DNA of 64,000 nucleotides, taken from positions 9,169 through 73,168 of the forward strand of contig JBHHWI010000001.1 in NCBI GenBank assembly GCA_046756445.1. The letters are read 5' to 3'. This document shows, piece by piece, positions 20,049 through 27,193 of this stretch (within the stretch, counting starts at the first letter, position 1; each line of letters opens with the position of its first letter). The position numbers and the translations under genes are program-made. The DNA is from JACZWL01 sp046756445. GTDB taxonomy: Bacteria > Pseudomonadota > Gammaproteobacteria > Steroidobacterales > Woeseiaceae. The notes beneath the pieces were generated by a model, which saw only the letters and a list, made by a program, of their open reading frames with translations, made no database searches and had not been told where the DNA came from.

Positions 20049-21049
20049 TGAAGTTCGCCAGGGAATCAAGGCAAGTAGGATTTCTTATTCTGCTGATTCT
20101 CGGCGGGCAGTCCGCGTTCGCCATAAACACCGGCAGAACTGACGTCAGTCAATTCATTGATTCGATGGTGTCGAAGCACGACTATGATCGCCGGACTTTG
20201 AAACGCCTGTTGCGAAATGCAAAGACGCAGAAATCGATTCTCGAAGCGATAGCCAAGCCCGCCGAGAAGACCAAATCCTGGAGCGAGTATCGCGCCATAT
20301 TCGTGACCGAGAAGCGAATCGATGCCGGCGTGGACTTCTGGCGCGAGCACGAATCGGAACTGAGCAGAATCAGCCGGCAAACCGGCGTTCCGTGCGAAAT
20401 CCTGGTCGGCATCATCGGTGTCGAGACCTATTTCGGTCGTATTACGGGCGGTTATCGCGTGATGGATGCGCTGACCACCCTGGCATTCGAGTACCCGCCG
20501 AGGGCCGCGTTCTTCCGGCGCGAGCTCGAGGAATTTCTGCTGATCGTGCGCGAGGAAAACATCGAGGCGTCCATGGCGACGGGCTCATACGCCGGCGCGA
20601 TGGGCGCGCCACAGTTCATGCCGTCGAGCTTTCGCGCCTATGCAATCGACGGCAGCGCCGATGGAAAAAGGGATATCTGGACCGATTGGTCGGATGTCAT
20701 CGGCAGTGTCGCAAACTATTTTGTCGCCCACGGCTGGCAGCCAAGCAGTGAGATTGTTGCCCGGGCCACCCTCGGCACTACCTGGCACGGCGAGATACCG
20801 GAGCATACCCTGTCACCGGCGGAGACCGTCAGCTCGCTGAGCCGGCAGGGCGTCTTGTTCGCCACCGACCTCCCCAACGACCACGAAAGCCAATTGTTTG
20901 CGTTACAGGGGGCCAACGGCGACGAACACTGGGTCGGTTTTCACAACTTCTTCGTGATCACGCGCTATAACCGAAGCATCATGTATGCCCTGGCCGTACA
21001 TCAGCTCGGACAGGAAATCGCCATTGAGGTCAGCCGTCGTGAGACCTGA
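20048..21049 (+). CDS. mltB: Lytic murein transglycosylase B
   Basis: 333 residues. The enzyme cleaves the MurNAc-GlcNAc bond with 1,6-anhydro product formation. The SLT_2-type domain shows IIGVETYFGR with the catalytic glutamate, GSYAGAMGAPQFMPSSF, and WSDVIGSVANYF. The N-terminal signal peptide (about 1-25, ending SAFA) has no lipobox cysteine, so this copy is probably soluble in the periplasm, unlike E. coli MltB. It overlaps rlpA by 11 bp. Confidence 0.93.
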   Translation: MKFARESRQVGFLILLILGGQSAFAINTGRTDVSQFIDSMVSKHDYDRRTLKRLLRNAKTQKSILEAIAKPAEKTKSWSEYRAIFVTEKRIDAGVDFWREHESELSRISRQTGVPCEILVGIIGVETYFGRITGGYRVMDALTTLAFEYPPRAAFFRRELEEFLLIVREENIEASMATGSYAGAMGAPQFMPSSFRAYAIDGSADGKRDIWTDWSDVIGSVANYFVAHGWQPSSEIVARATLGTTWHGEIPEHTLSPAETVSSLSRQGVLFATDLPNDHESQLFALQGANGDEHWVGFHNFFVITRYNRSIMYALAVHQLGQEIAIEVSRRET

Positions 21050-21869
21050 GCGATATGCGTTGCTGTGGTCGCTCGCACTTGTGCTCCTGTCAGCCGGCTG
21101 TGCCGGCAATTTATCGAAAGACGGTCCACCCCGAACCGGCTCGGTGATTCCTCCCGACCTGCCCGATGACCCGGTGCCTCGCAAGGAACCCAGGAGCCGT
21201 CATGGCAACGGGCCTGTGTACAGGGTGAACGGGAACAGCTACGAAGTCATGGAATCGAGCTACGGTTACCGGGAGCGCGGCGTCGCGTCCTGGTACGGCA
21301 AGAAATTTCACGGTCGCCTTACATCGAGCCACGAGCCATATAACATGTATGCGATGACCGCGGCGCACAAGACGCTGCCGTTACCGAGCTATGTCCGCGT
21401 CAGGAACCTTCGCAACAACAAGAGTGTGATCGTCCGCGTCAACGACCGCGGGCCGTTTGTTCATAACCGCATCATCGATCTCTCCTACTCGGCCGCGATA
21501 AAGCTGGACATGATTGGTACGGGCACGAGTCTGGTCGAGGTAACAGCGATCAGCTTCGATGCTCCGCCACGGCAGCCGGCCGTCGTGCGGGCGCCGACAG
21601 AGACACCGGAACCGGCGGCCCCGGCGGCGCGGGAATCCACCATCTTTGTCCAGGTCGGTGCGTTCGGCGACGCCGAGAACGCGCGTCGCCGTTTTGCCCT
21701 GCTCAAGAGCGGCGGTATCGGTAATGCTGTCGTGCTCGAGGACTCGAGCCGCTCGCCGGTCTTGTACCGGATAAGGATCGGACCGATCGACGACGTTCTG
21801 CAATACGACTCGCTGGTCGGTCGGCTTCAACACCTCGGCATATTGGAGACGCATCTGGTTACGGAGTAA
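21039..21869 (+). CDS. rlpA: Septal-ring lipoprotein RlpA (lytic transglycosylase)
   Basis: 276 residues. The GTG at 21039 inside the end of mltB, preceded by GAGG, yields a clean lipoprotein signal with lipobox LSAGC (Cys21). It has a double-psi beta-barrel domain (GVASWYGKKFHG, MTAAHKTLP, VRVNDRGPF, RIIDLSYSAA), the catalytic part that cuts naked glycan, a proline/alanine-rich linker, and a C-terminal SPOR domain (VQVGAFGDAENARR) that recognises denuded septal peptidoglycan. The position between mltB and dacA is standard. Confidence 0.93.
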   Translation: MRPERYALLWSLALVLLSAGCAGNLSKDGPPRTGSVIPPDLPDDPVPRKEPRSRHGNGPVYRVNGNSYEVMESSYGYRERGVASWYGKKFHGRLTSSHEPYNMYAMTAAHKTLPLPSYVRVRNLRNNKSVIVRVNDRGPFVHNRIIDLSYSAAIKLDMIGTGTSLVEVTAISFDAPPRQPAVVRAPTETPEPAAPAARESTIFVQVGAFGDAENARRRFALLKSGGIGNAVVLEDSSRSPVLYRIRIGPIDDVLQYDSLVGRLQHLGILETHLVTE

Positions 21870-21957
21870 CAGTTGCTCTGTGCCTGATCACGCGACCATC
21901 CTTTTTTTGCCGCAGGCGTTACAATACGCGCCTTTGCTTGCAGGCGATTCGACACCG

Positions 21958-23109
21958 ATGCGTTGTAGAGCTTCTATCTTACTGATTTCGCTCGCTTTAT
22001 CGATACTACCCGTGTATGGCCTGGCGGCCGTCGAGATACGGCCCATTCCGGCCCCGCCGATCATCGGCGCCAAGAGCTTCCTCGTCATCGACGGCAACAC
22101 AGGGGCCGAGCTGGCGTCTCTCAGGCCCGATCAGCGGCTTGCGCCGGCCAGCCTGACGAAGCTCATGGCGGCCTACGCGATATTCAGGGCGCTGGATGAG
22201 AATCAGATCGCGCTCGAGGACCGGGTAACGGTCAGTGAGAAGGCCTGGCGCACACCCGGCTCACGCATGTTCATCGAGGTAGGCAGCCGGGTCACGGTGC
22301 AGGACCTGCTGTTCGGCATGATTATCCAGTCCGGCAACGACGCGGCCGTCGCACTTGCGGAACATGTGGCCGGCACCGAGTCCGTGTTTGCCGAAGTCAT
22401 GAACCAATATGCGGGCGCACTCGGCATGCATTCCAGCCACTTCGAGAACGCCACCGGGCTGCCCGGCGAACGGCACTATTCGACCGCCAGGGACATATCG
22501 ACGCTGGCGCGAGCGATCATCAACGAGTTCCCCGACTACTATAAGTGGTATTCGGTAAAGAAATTCAAGTACAACGACATCGAACAAAAGAACCGCAACC
22601 TGTTGCTATGGCGCGATTCCAGTGTCGACGGTATGAAGACCGGTCACACCGACGATGCCGGCTATTGTCTCGTATCGAGCGCAAGGCGGGATGGCATGCG
22701 CATCGTTTCCGTGGTGCTCGGCACGGCAAGCGCTAAATCACGCGTTGACGGGAGCCAGGCGCTCATCAACTACGGTTTCCGATTCTTCGAGACAAGATTG
22801 CTGTACAAAGCCGGTGAAGCCGTAACCAATGCCCGTATCTGGAAGGCCGCAAACGAATTTACGCCGCTTGGAGTAACCAACGATCTGTACATCACGGTGC
22901 CACGCGGCAGCTATGACGCCGTCGAATCCGTGCTCAATATTCCTGCGGTGCTGGTCGCCCCGGTCGCGCAGGGCCAGCCGCTGGCCGAGCTCAGAGTCAG
23001 CCTGAACGGCACCGACCTGGTCAACGAGCCCCTGCGCGCGCTGGACAACAACCCGAGCGGGTCACTGTGGCAACGCGCCCGCGACGGCGTAAGGCTCTGG
23101 TTTGAATAA
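21958..23109 (+). CDS. dacA: D-alanyl-D-alanine carboxypeptidase (PBP5/6 family)
   Basis: 383 residues. This periplasmic enzyme trims the terminal D-alanine from pentapeptides. The ATG at 21958 gives a proper signal peptide (about 1-24). Active-site motifs are Ser65-LT-Lys68 (SLTK), SGN in IIQSGNDAAVA, and KTG in GMKTGHTD. The PBP5 C-terminal beta domain follows, and the last residues (LWQRARDGVRLWFE) look like the amphipathic helix that anchors the protein to the inner membrane. It overlaps ybeD by 8 bp. Confidence 0.95.
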   Translation: MRCRASILLISLALSILPVYGLAAVEIRPIPAPPIIGAKSFLVIDGNTGAELASLRPDQRLAPASLTKLMAAYAIFRALDENQIALEDRVTVSEKAWRTPGSRMFIEVGSRVTVQDLLFGMIIQSGNDAAVALAEHVAGTESVFAEVMNQYAGALGMHSSHFENATGLPGERHYSTARDISTLARAIINEFPDYYKWYSVKKFKYNDIEQKNRNLLLWRDSSVDGMKTGHTDDAGYCLVSSARRDGMRIVSVVLGTASAKSRVDGSQALINYGFRFFETRLLYKAGEAVTNARIWKAANEFTPLGVTNDLYITVPRGSYDAVESVLNIPAVLVAPVAQGQPLAELRVSLNGTDLVNEPLRALDNNPSGSLWQRARDGVRLWFE

Positions 23110-23362
23110 AGACCTGCTCGAATTTCCCTGTGAGTTCTCGATCAAGATGATGGGCCGGGATCGGCCACAGTTTCGCGCCGCGGCAATCTCACTCATCGAG
23201 CAACACGCGGGAAAGATACACGACGATGCCATCCGCACGGCAGTGAGCCGCAACGGCAACTTTCTGTCTGTAACGATCACCATAGAGGCGCAGCACCGGC
23301 AGCAGCTTGACGACATCTATCGTGATCTCGGCAATCACGACGATATTCTGATCGCGCTGTGA
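23102..23362 (+). CDS. ybeD: YbeD/DUF493 family protein
   Basis: 86 residues, the same size as E. coli YbeD (87). It is a small ACT-like fold protein always found between dacA and lipB; its role is unsettled, with a link to lipoate metabolism or protein regulation suggested by neighbourhood alone. Conserved residues include LEFPCEFSIKMMG and VTITIEA. The start is TTG inside the dacA end. The stop overlaps a possible GTG start of lipB. Confidence 0.88.
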   Translation: MNKDLLEFPCEFSIKMMGRDRPQFRAAAISLIEQHAGKIHDDAIRTAVSRNGNFLSVTITIEAQHRQQLDDIYRDLGNHDDILIAL

Positions 23363-23397
23363 CGGCACCTGAAAAAACTCAGCCCCCGCGAGAGACC

Positions 23398-24003
23398 ATG
23401 ATCGGGATACGCTCGCTCGGGCGAAGGGAATACGAGCCGCTCTGGCGCGAGATGCAGGACTTCACCAACACGCGCAACCAGGCGACACCGGATGAGCTCT
23501 GGTTCGCTGAACACCCGCCGGTCTTCACGCTTGGCCTGAACGCGAGCCGCGAACACCTGCTCGCCCCGGGCAATATCCCCGTCGTGCAGATCGACCGTGG
23601 CGGCCAGGTCACCTATCACGGACCCGGTCAGCTCATGATCTACCCGCTCATCGACCTGAAACGAAAAGACATGGGAGTCCGCGACCTCGTCTCCGCACTC
23701 GAACAGTCGGTCGTTGACCTCGCCGGCCAATACGGCATCGACGCCGCGAGCAGAAAAGACGCCCCGGGCGTTTACGTAAAAGGAAAAAAACTGGCGAGCG
23801 TCGGCCTGCGCATACGCCGCAATGCCAGCTACCACGGCATGGCGCTGAACGTGGACATGGACCTCGAACCCTTCAGCCGCATCAACCCCTGCGGCTTCAG
23901 CGATCTCGAGGCCACCGACTTCAAGTCATTAGGCATCACCAAGGGTCTGCAAGAAGTCGAACAAGACCTGCAAGCGCACCTGCTCGAGCAACTTGGATTC
24001 TGA
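23398..24003 (+). CDS. lipB: Octanoyl-[acyl-carrier-protein]:protein octanoyltransferase LipB
   Basis: 201 residues. LipB moves octanoate from ACP to lipoyl domains, for example GcvH in this window. The family motifs are RGGQVTYHGPGQL, KKLASVGLRIRR with the catalytic lysine, and NPCGFSDLEATDF with the acyl-carrying cysteine. The ATG at 23398 follows GAGAG and begins directly at the conserved IGIRSLG; a GTG at 23359, overlapping the ybeD stop, would add 13 residues and cannot be excluded. The usual partner lipA does not follow; accessory genes on the other strand do. Confidence 0.92.
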   Translation: MIGIRSLGRREYEPLWREMQDFTNTRNQATPDELWFAEHPPVFTLGLNASREHLLAPGNIPVVQIDRGGQVTYHGPGQLMIYPLIDLKRKDMGVRDLVSALEQSVVDLAGQYGIDAASRKDAPGVYVKGKKLASVGLRIRRNASYHGMALNVDMDLEPFSRINPCGFSDLEATDFKSLGITKGLQEVEQDLQAHLLEQLGF

Positions 24004-24063
24004 ACATCGGTCATTGCCGAACCGCGCGATTGTTTTCACATCATAGCTTTTCGGCACGAGGCC

Positions 24064-24606
24064 TCATACCAGGAATCTCCTGACGATCAGAGACCAGACG
24101 ACGATAACGATCAGGAAGTACCATGCCAGCCAGCGGTGGAATACCGGTTTTTGCAGGAATACGCCGAGTAGTGCGAGCAGCGCGAAGTGCAGCACGAACG
24201 GCAGGTAGTACCACGGAACAAACAGACCACCGCGGGCTGCCGTCTGCAGGATGTCCATCAGCACGAGTCCCGCAAATGCCCACAGAAACCAGTTCCGCCG
24301 GTATTCGAAGGGACTTTCGGTCCCGGCAGCCTGTGGCGGATACAGCGTGATGGCGGCCAGATAGTGGGCCACGGACCAGAGTATGATGACCAGGAACTTG
24401 TAAAAGCTCCAGATCGTCTGTTCGGACCACGGGAACAGCGTCCACCAGTTGAGAATCATCACCATCAATATGAAGCCGGTCCACACCAGGTGGATGTCGT
24501 TGACGGTTCTCCGATAGACAGACCGAATCGCACCGCGAAGGACGTGCGTAAGACTGATGCCGAAGATTATCGAGACAAATACGGCCAGGTACTCGAATTC
24601 GTTCAT
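24064..24606 (-). CDS. Small integral membrane protein of unknown function
   Basis: 180 residues with five or so hydrophobic helices (about 5-25, 40-60, 70-90, 105-125, 135-175) and many tryptophans and tyrosines. I recognise no family with a known function. The codon pattern supports this frame over the longer overlapping frame on the same strand. It is last in a minus-strand row (lipoprotein, PH-domain protein, this gene) next to attC-like sites, so it may be cassette cargo. Confidence 0.65.
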   Translation of the reverse strand: MNEFEYLAVFVSIIFGISLTHVLRGAIRSVYRRTVNDIHLVWTGFILMVMILNWWTLFPWSEQTIWSFYKFLVIILWSVAHYLAAITLYPPQAAGTESPFEYRRNWFLWAFAGLVLMDILQTAARGGLFVPWYYLPFVLHFALLALLGVFLQKPVFHRWLAWYFLIVIVVWSLIVRRFLV

Positions 24607-24657
24607 CGCAACTACGACTCCCCCTGCAGTCCGGTTCGCCGCCGCCGTCCCGGCGGC

Positions 24658-25065
24658 CTAATCCGTAGACAGTTTTCCAATCGCCCTGAGGAAACCCTTT
24701 TTGTCCTCCGGTGAAATCATGATCCGCCGGTTGTTGCCGTAAGTGATCTTCAATCGATCCAGCGACAAGGCAGGCGACGAAAGCGGGCTGTGAGTCTCCG
24801 TGATATCGGTAATCTCCACGATCGATATGGTCTTGAAGAAGGGCCCACACACGATCCTGAGCTTGCCGTCGGAGACCGTATAGTGCGTTCGCAGCAGGAT
24901 CGAAACGATCAGCAAAATTCCCGGCATAGTCGTCGCAACGACTATGGTCTTTTCATTGCCCGTCGTGTCACTCAGCAAGGTCACGACAAGCGCATAAGCC
25001 ATTCCCAGGATCCCGAAGAGCAGCAGTGTCAAAAGCCAGGCGTCGATTCTCGACCGAAAACGCAT
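24658..25065 (-). CDS. Bacterial PH-domain membrane protein
   Basis: 135 residues. Two N-terminal membrane helices (about 8-30 and 40-60) are followed by a soluble domain whose sequence (RTHYTVSDGKLRI, then SPALSLDRLKITYG and SPEDKKGFL) matches the bacterial PH-like family known as bPH_4/DUF1200. Function is unknown; membrane-stress or scaffold roles are only guesses. The ATG at 25065 was chosen because it begins the first helix; an ATG three codons earlier is also possible and the frame continues upstream without homology. Confidence 0.65.
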   Translation of the reverse strand: MRFRSRIDAWLLTLLLFGILGMAYALVVTLLSDTTGNEKTIVVATTMPGILLIVSILLRTHYTVSDGKLRIVCGPFFKTISIVEITDITETHSPLSSPALSLDRLKITYGNNRRIMISPEDKKGFLRAIGKLSTD

Positions 25066-25078
25066 TGTCGTCATCGCC

Positions 25079-25270
25079 TTAGTGTTCGGACAGGAACTGC
25101 ACGATCTCGGAACTGACATCGGCAAGCGCACCTGCGATCGCCATAAGAGCCGGTTTGCTATCGTGGAACACGCGGTGCAGTTCAGCATAACGAGGACGCA
25201 GTTCGTCGCCACTACAGGCGGCCAATATTCCCCATAATGCGGCGAACTGAATTACGGAACGGGGATTCAA
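25079..25270 (-). CDS. Putative small lipoprotein
   Basis: 63 residues from a TTG start. The N-terminus has a short hydrophobic stretch ending in ILAAC, a plausible lipobox with cysteine 19, so the mature part would be only about 45 residues, mostly helical. No family is recognised. The start lies 6 bp beyond the end of the first attC-like site, exactly where the first gene of an integron cassette would begin. Small size and a TTG start keep the confidence low. Confidence 0.4.
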   Translation of the reverse strand: MNPRSVIQFAALWGILAACSGDELRPRYAELHRVFHDSKPALMAIAGALADVSSEIVQFLSEH

Positions 25271-25275
25271 GTGAC

Positions 25276-25379
25276 ACCTAACGGTTTAGCTAACTTGCGC
25301 CAAGTATCTGGCGCGAAGATCGCCGTTGCAAGCTTTGTGACAGATGCTGCCTGGCGGCAAGCTCAGCGATTTGTTAGGC
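25276..25379 (-). repeat. attC-like recombination site 1
   Basis: 104 bp. On the minus strand it starts with core site GCCTAAC (25373-25379), continues AAATCGCTGAGC, and ends with GTTAGGT (25276-25282). The two halves pair as an imperfect hairpin: the core sites pair, then unpaired spacers of five and six bases, then GCT/AGC and CTTGC/GCAAG with single extrahelical bases, the structure integrases recognise in attC. It begins 2 bp after the toxin stop codon. Confidence 0.7.
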
Positions 25380-25381
25380 GG

Positions 25382-25708
25382 CTATTCCCGACCACGCCAG
25401 AAACCAGGGCGTCTGCGACGATGTGCAACGGCCACAATCACTATCTCATCATTTGACACTCGATATATGACCGAGTACGGAAAACGGTGAACCGGACGCC
25501 TTCGTAAATCACCGCGGATTAATCTCGCAGCCTTGGGTAGCTCAAGAATTCGCTCCCGCGTTCTTTTGAATTCGACGAGAAATGCTGCTCCAAGGCCCGG
25601 CTGCTGAGATTCGTAATAGGAAATTGAGGCTTCGAGTTCCTGGAAGCCTGCGGCAAGATACGAACAATGCTCATCCGAGTTTCTGTTCGATCTCGGAAAC
25701 CACCTCAT
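25382..25708 (-). CDS. RelE/ParE-family toxin
   Basis: 108 residues. The core YLAAGFQELEASISYYESQ and the tail with RRPVHRFPYSVIYRV and IVAVAHRRRRPGFW match RelE/ParE-superfamily toxins, which act as mRNA interferases or gyrase poisons. It is paired with the antitoxin gene immediately upstream. The start is odd: the ATG at 25708 makes a 38-bp overlap and a non-conserved N-terminus of about 16 residues, whereas an ATG overlapping the antitoxin stop is out of frame by one base. A one-base loss near the start would explain this. Confidence 0.75.
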   Translation of the reverse strand: MRWFPRSNRNSDEHCSYLAAGFQELEASISYYESQQPGLGAAFLVEFKRTRERILELPKAARLIRGDLRRRPVHRFPYSVIYRVSNDEIVIVAVAHRRRRPGFWRGRE

Positions 25709-25949
25709 CTACCGGACGTGCTTCGGTTCTTCCAGCATCATAGTCAGACAGCCGCCGCTCCGCTTCGTCCAACCATTGCTCTTCGGCGTCTTCGTCGGTG
25801 CCCGGGTCAAGGCTTTCAATCAGCCTAAGGGCGAGACGGGCTCTGTCTTTCGGTGCCAGTTCTTTCGCCTGTTTTTCAAGGTTTCGGGTCTCGGAAGGCA
25901 TACGGTCACAATAGAAGCACAAGCGAAGTGAGTCAACGCCCAATTTCAC
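25671..25949 (-). CDS. Addiction-module antitoxin (TIGR02574-like)
   Basis: 92 residues, acidic, mostly helical. The segment LAPKDRARLALRLIESLD followed by EEQWLDEAERRLSDYDAG is typical of the small 'putative addiction module component' antitoxins that are encoded directly upstream of RelE/ParE toxins. The start is 19 bp downstream of the second attC-like site, the expected place for the first gene of a cassette. Such pairs are frequent integron cargo and stabilise arrays. Confidence 0.78.
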   Translation of the reverse strand: MKLGVDSLRLCFYCDRMPSETRNLEKQAKELAPKDRARLALRLIESLDPGTDEDAEEQWLDEAERRLSDYDAGRTEARPVDEVVSEIEQKLG

Positions 25950-25968
25950 GTAATTAGCTGAGAAAGCC

Positions 25969-26071
25969 GCCTAACGGTTTAGCTAACCTGCGCCAAGTAT
26001 CTGGCGCGGCTATTGCCTTTGCAAGAGCCGTGACAGATACGTCCGGCGGCCAGCGCAGCGATTTGTTAGGC
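25969..26071 (-). repeat. attC-like recombination site 2
   Basis: 103 bp, read on the minus strand from GCCTAAC (26065-26071) to GTTAGGC (25969-25975). It is highly similar to site 1: about 20 bases next to each core site are nearly identical, with differences in the middle. The stop of the preceding small membrane-protein gene is 5 bp away. Such similarity between attC sites is usual for chromosomal integrons of one lineage. Confidence 0.7.
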
Positions 26072-26075
26072 GTCA

Positions 26076-26375
26076 TCACTTTCTCGCATTTTTTCTCGAG
26101 CGGCGCAATACATTAAAACCACCTATGTTAGCGGCGAGCATAATTGCGGCATTCACAATTGTGGCAATACGATCCCCAGCAGCGACGAACCAAAATAGAC
26201 CAAGCAAAGAAACAACCACAAAGAGTGTCATCAGCAGATGTTGTCCAGTAACTGGCGGTGCCTGTTCGTGCTTCGGTGCGGACCGCGTCATCCACCAGCG
26301 CATTGGAAAGAACAAAATGGCACCAATTGTTACGCTGCCAAGAACGAGAATGCCAATGACTAGTAGGTTGTCCAA
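26076..26375 (-). CDS. Small membrane protein, probable cassette gene
   Basis: 99 residues from a TTG start. Two or three hydrophobic helices (about 3-25, 45-65, 70-85) alternate with short charged loops and a basic C-terminus (RRSRKNARK). No known family is recognised. Base composition is richer in A+T than in neighbouring housekeeping genes. Its stop lies 5 bp before attC-like site 2, as for a cassette gene. No ribosome-binding site is evident. Confidence 0.55.
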   Translation of the reverse strand: MDNLLVIGILVLGSVTIGAILFFPMRWWMTRSAPKHEQAPPVTGQHLLMTLFVVVSLLGLFWFVAAGDRIATIVNAAIMLAANIGGFNVLRRSRKNARK

Positions 26376-26539
26376 ATTGACGCCTGACTATTTATGAGGC
26401 GAAATAGCCATAGTTGTTGCAGGCGGAAGTGCGTTATAACTTGTCTTGGCATTGATGAGTGCCTGACAATTAGGAGTTTGCTTGGAATACTATATTGCAC
26501 ATCTAAGGAAGGATATCAGGCAATTGTGATGCACGGGAC

Positions 26540-27193
26540 TTACCGTCTGTTCAGTCGTTCCAGGCGCTCGGCTGTTCCCACGTCCTCCCAGAGTCCTTCG
26601 TACAGGCTGCCGCTCAGTTTTCCGTTATCGGCGGCTCTGCGCAGAATCGGGGTTATCGGGAATCGGCCGGGCTTTTGATCCATGAAGAGTTCCCGGCGAT
26701 AGAGCGCGAAGCCGCTGAATGTCAGTGCCGGGCTTTTCGCGTTGCGAATGATCCCGTCCTGTAGCTCGAAGTCGACGTTGTTTCTGTCGGCGGGTGTCGG
26801 CACCAGGATCAGGTGGCCGAGCATGTCGCTGTCAAGTCTCGTTTCGGGTAGCCGGAAGTCGGTGTAGGTGTCGGCGTTGATGACCCAGAAGGGTTCGCTG
26901 CCGAGTAATGGCAGGGCGCGGTGAATGCCCCCACCGGTATCGAGCACATTGTCGTATTCCGGGCTGTAGATGACGTTCAGCCCGAACCGCGATCCGGAGC
27001 CGACTCTCTCGACGATCTGTTCTCCCAGCCAACCGAGGTTGATGACAACAGTGTCGACGCCGCGTTCCCCGAGTGCTTTTAGATGGCGCTCGAGCAGGCT
27101 TTCACCGTTAACCTCGACCAGTGCCTTCGGCAGTTCGTCCGTCAGTGGACGAAGCCGCTCGCCGCGGCCGGCTGCAAGAATCATCGCGATCAT
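26540..27193 (-). CDS. murU: N-acetylmuramate alpha-1-phosphate uridylyltransferase MurU
   Basis: 217 residues. MurU makes UDP-MurNAc from MurNAc-1-phosphate and UTP in peptidoglycan recycling. The nucleotidyltransferase signature MILAAGRGERLRPLT is at the N-terminus, followed by PKALVEVNG, DTGGGI and the metal-binding VINADTY. The start overlaps the amgK stop (ATGA). The pair lets cells bypass early UDP-MurNAc synthesis, a trait known from Pseudomonas. Confidence 0.92.
   Translation of the reverse strand: MIAMILAAGRGERLRPLTDELPKALVEVNGESLLERHLKALGERGVDTVVINLGWLGEQIVERVGSGSRFGLNVIYSPEYDNVLDTGGGIHRALPLLGSEPFWVINADTYTDFRLPETRLDSDMLGHLILVPTPADRNNVDFELQDGIIRNAKSPALTFSGFALYRRELFMDQKPGRFPITPILRRAADNGKLSGSLYEGLWEDVGTAERLERLNRR

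Larger units (their letters stand above)
25276..26375 (-). mobile_element. Integron-type cassette cluster without an integrase (CALIN-like)
   Basis: Two attC-like sites 690 bp apart bracket a toxin-antitoxin cassette, and a third small gene ends 5 bp before the second site. All genes here read on the minus strand, in the order gene, attC, genes, attC, as in integron arrays. No integron integrase gene is present within the window, so the array is either isolated or its platform lies elsewhere. Further minus-strand accessory genes down to 24064 may belong to it. Confidence 0.65.

Noticed and set aside
21902..21908. Run of seven T after rlpA as a terminator
   Set aside because: The nearest hairpin (GTTAC/GTAAC) is about 30 bases upstream and weak; dacA probably stays in the same transcription unit.
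24041..24850. 269-codon minus-strand open frame overlapping the five-helix membrane protein
   Set aside because: Its translation is arginine- and glycine-rich without structure, whereas the 180-residue frame shows clear membrane helices.
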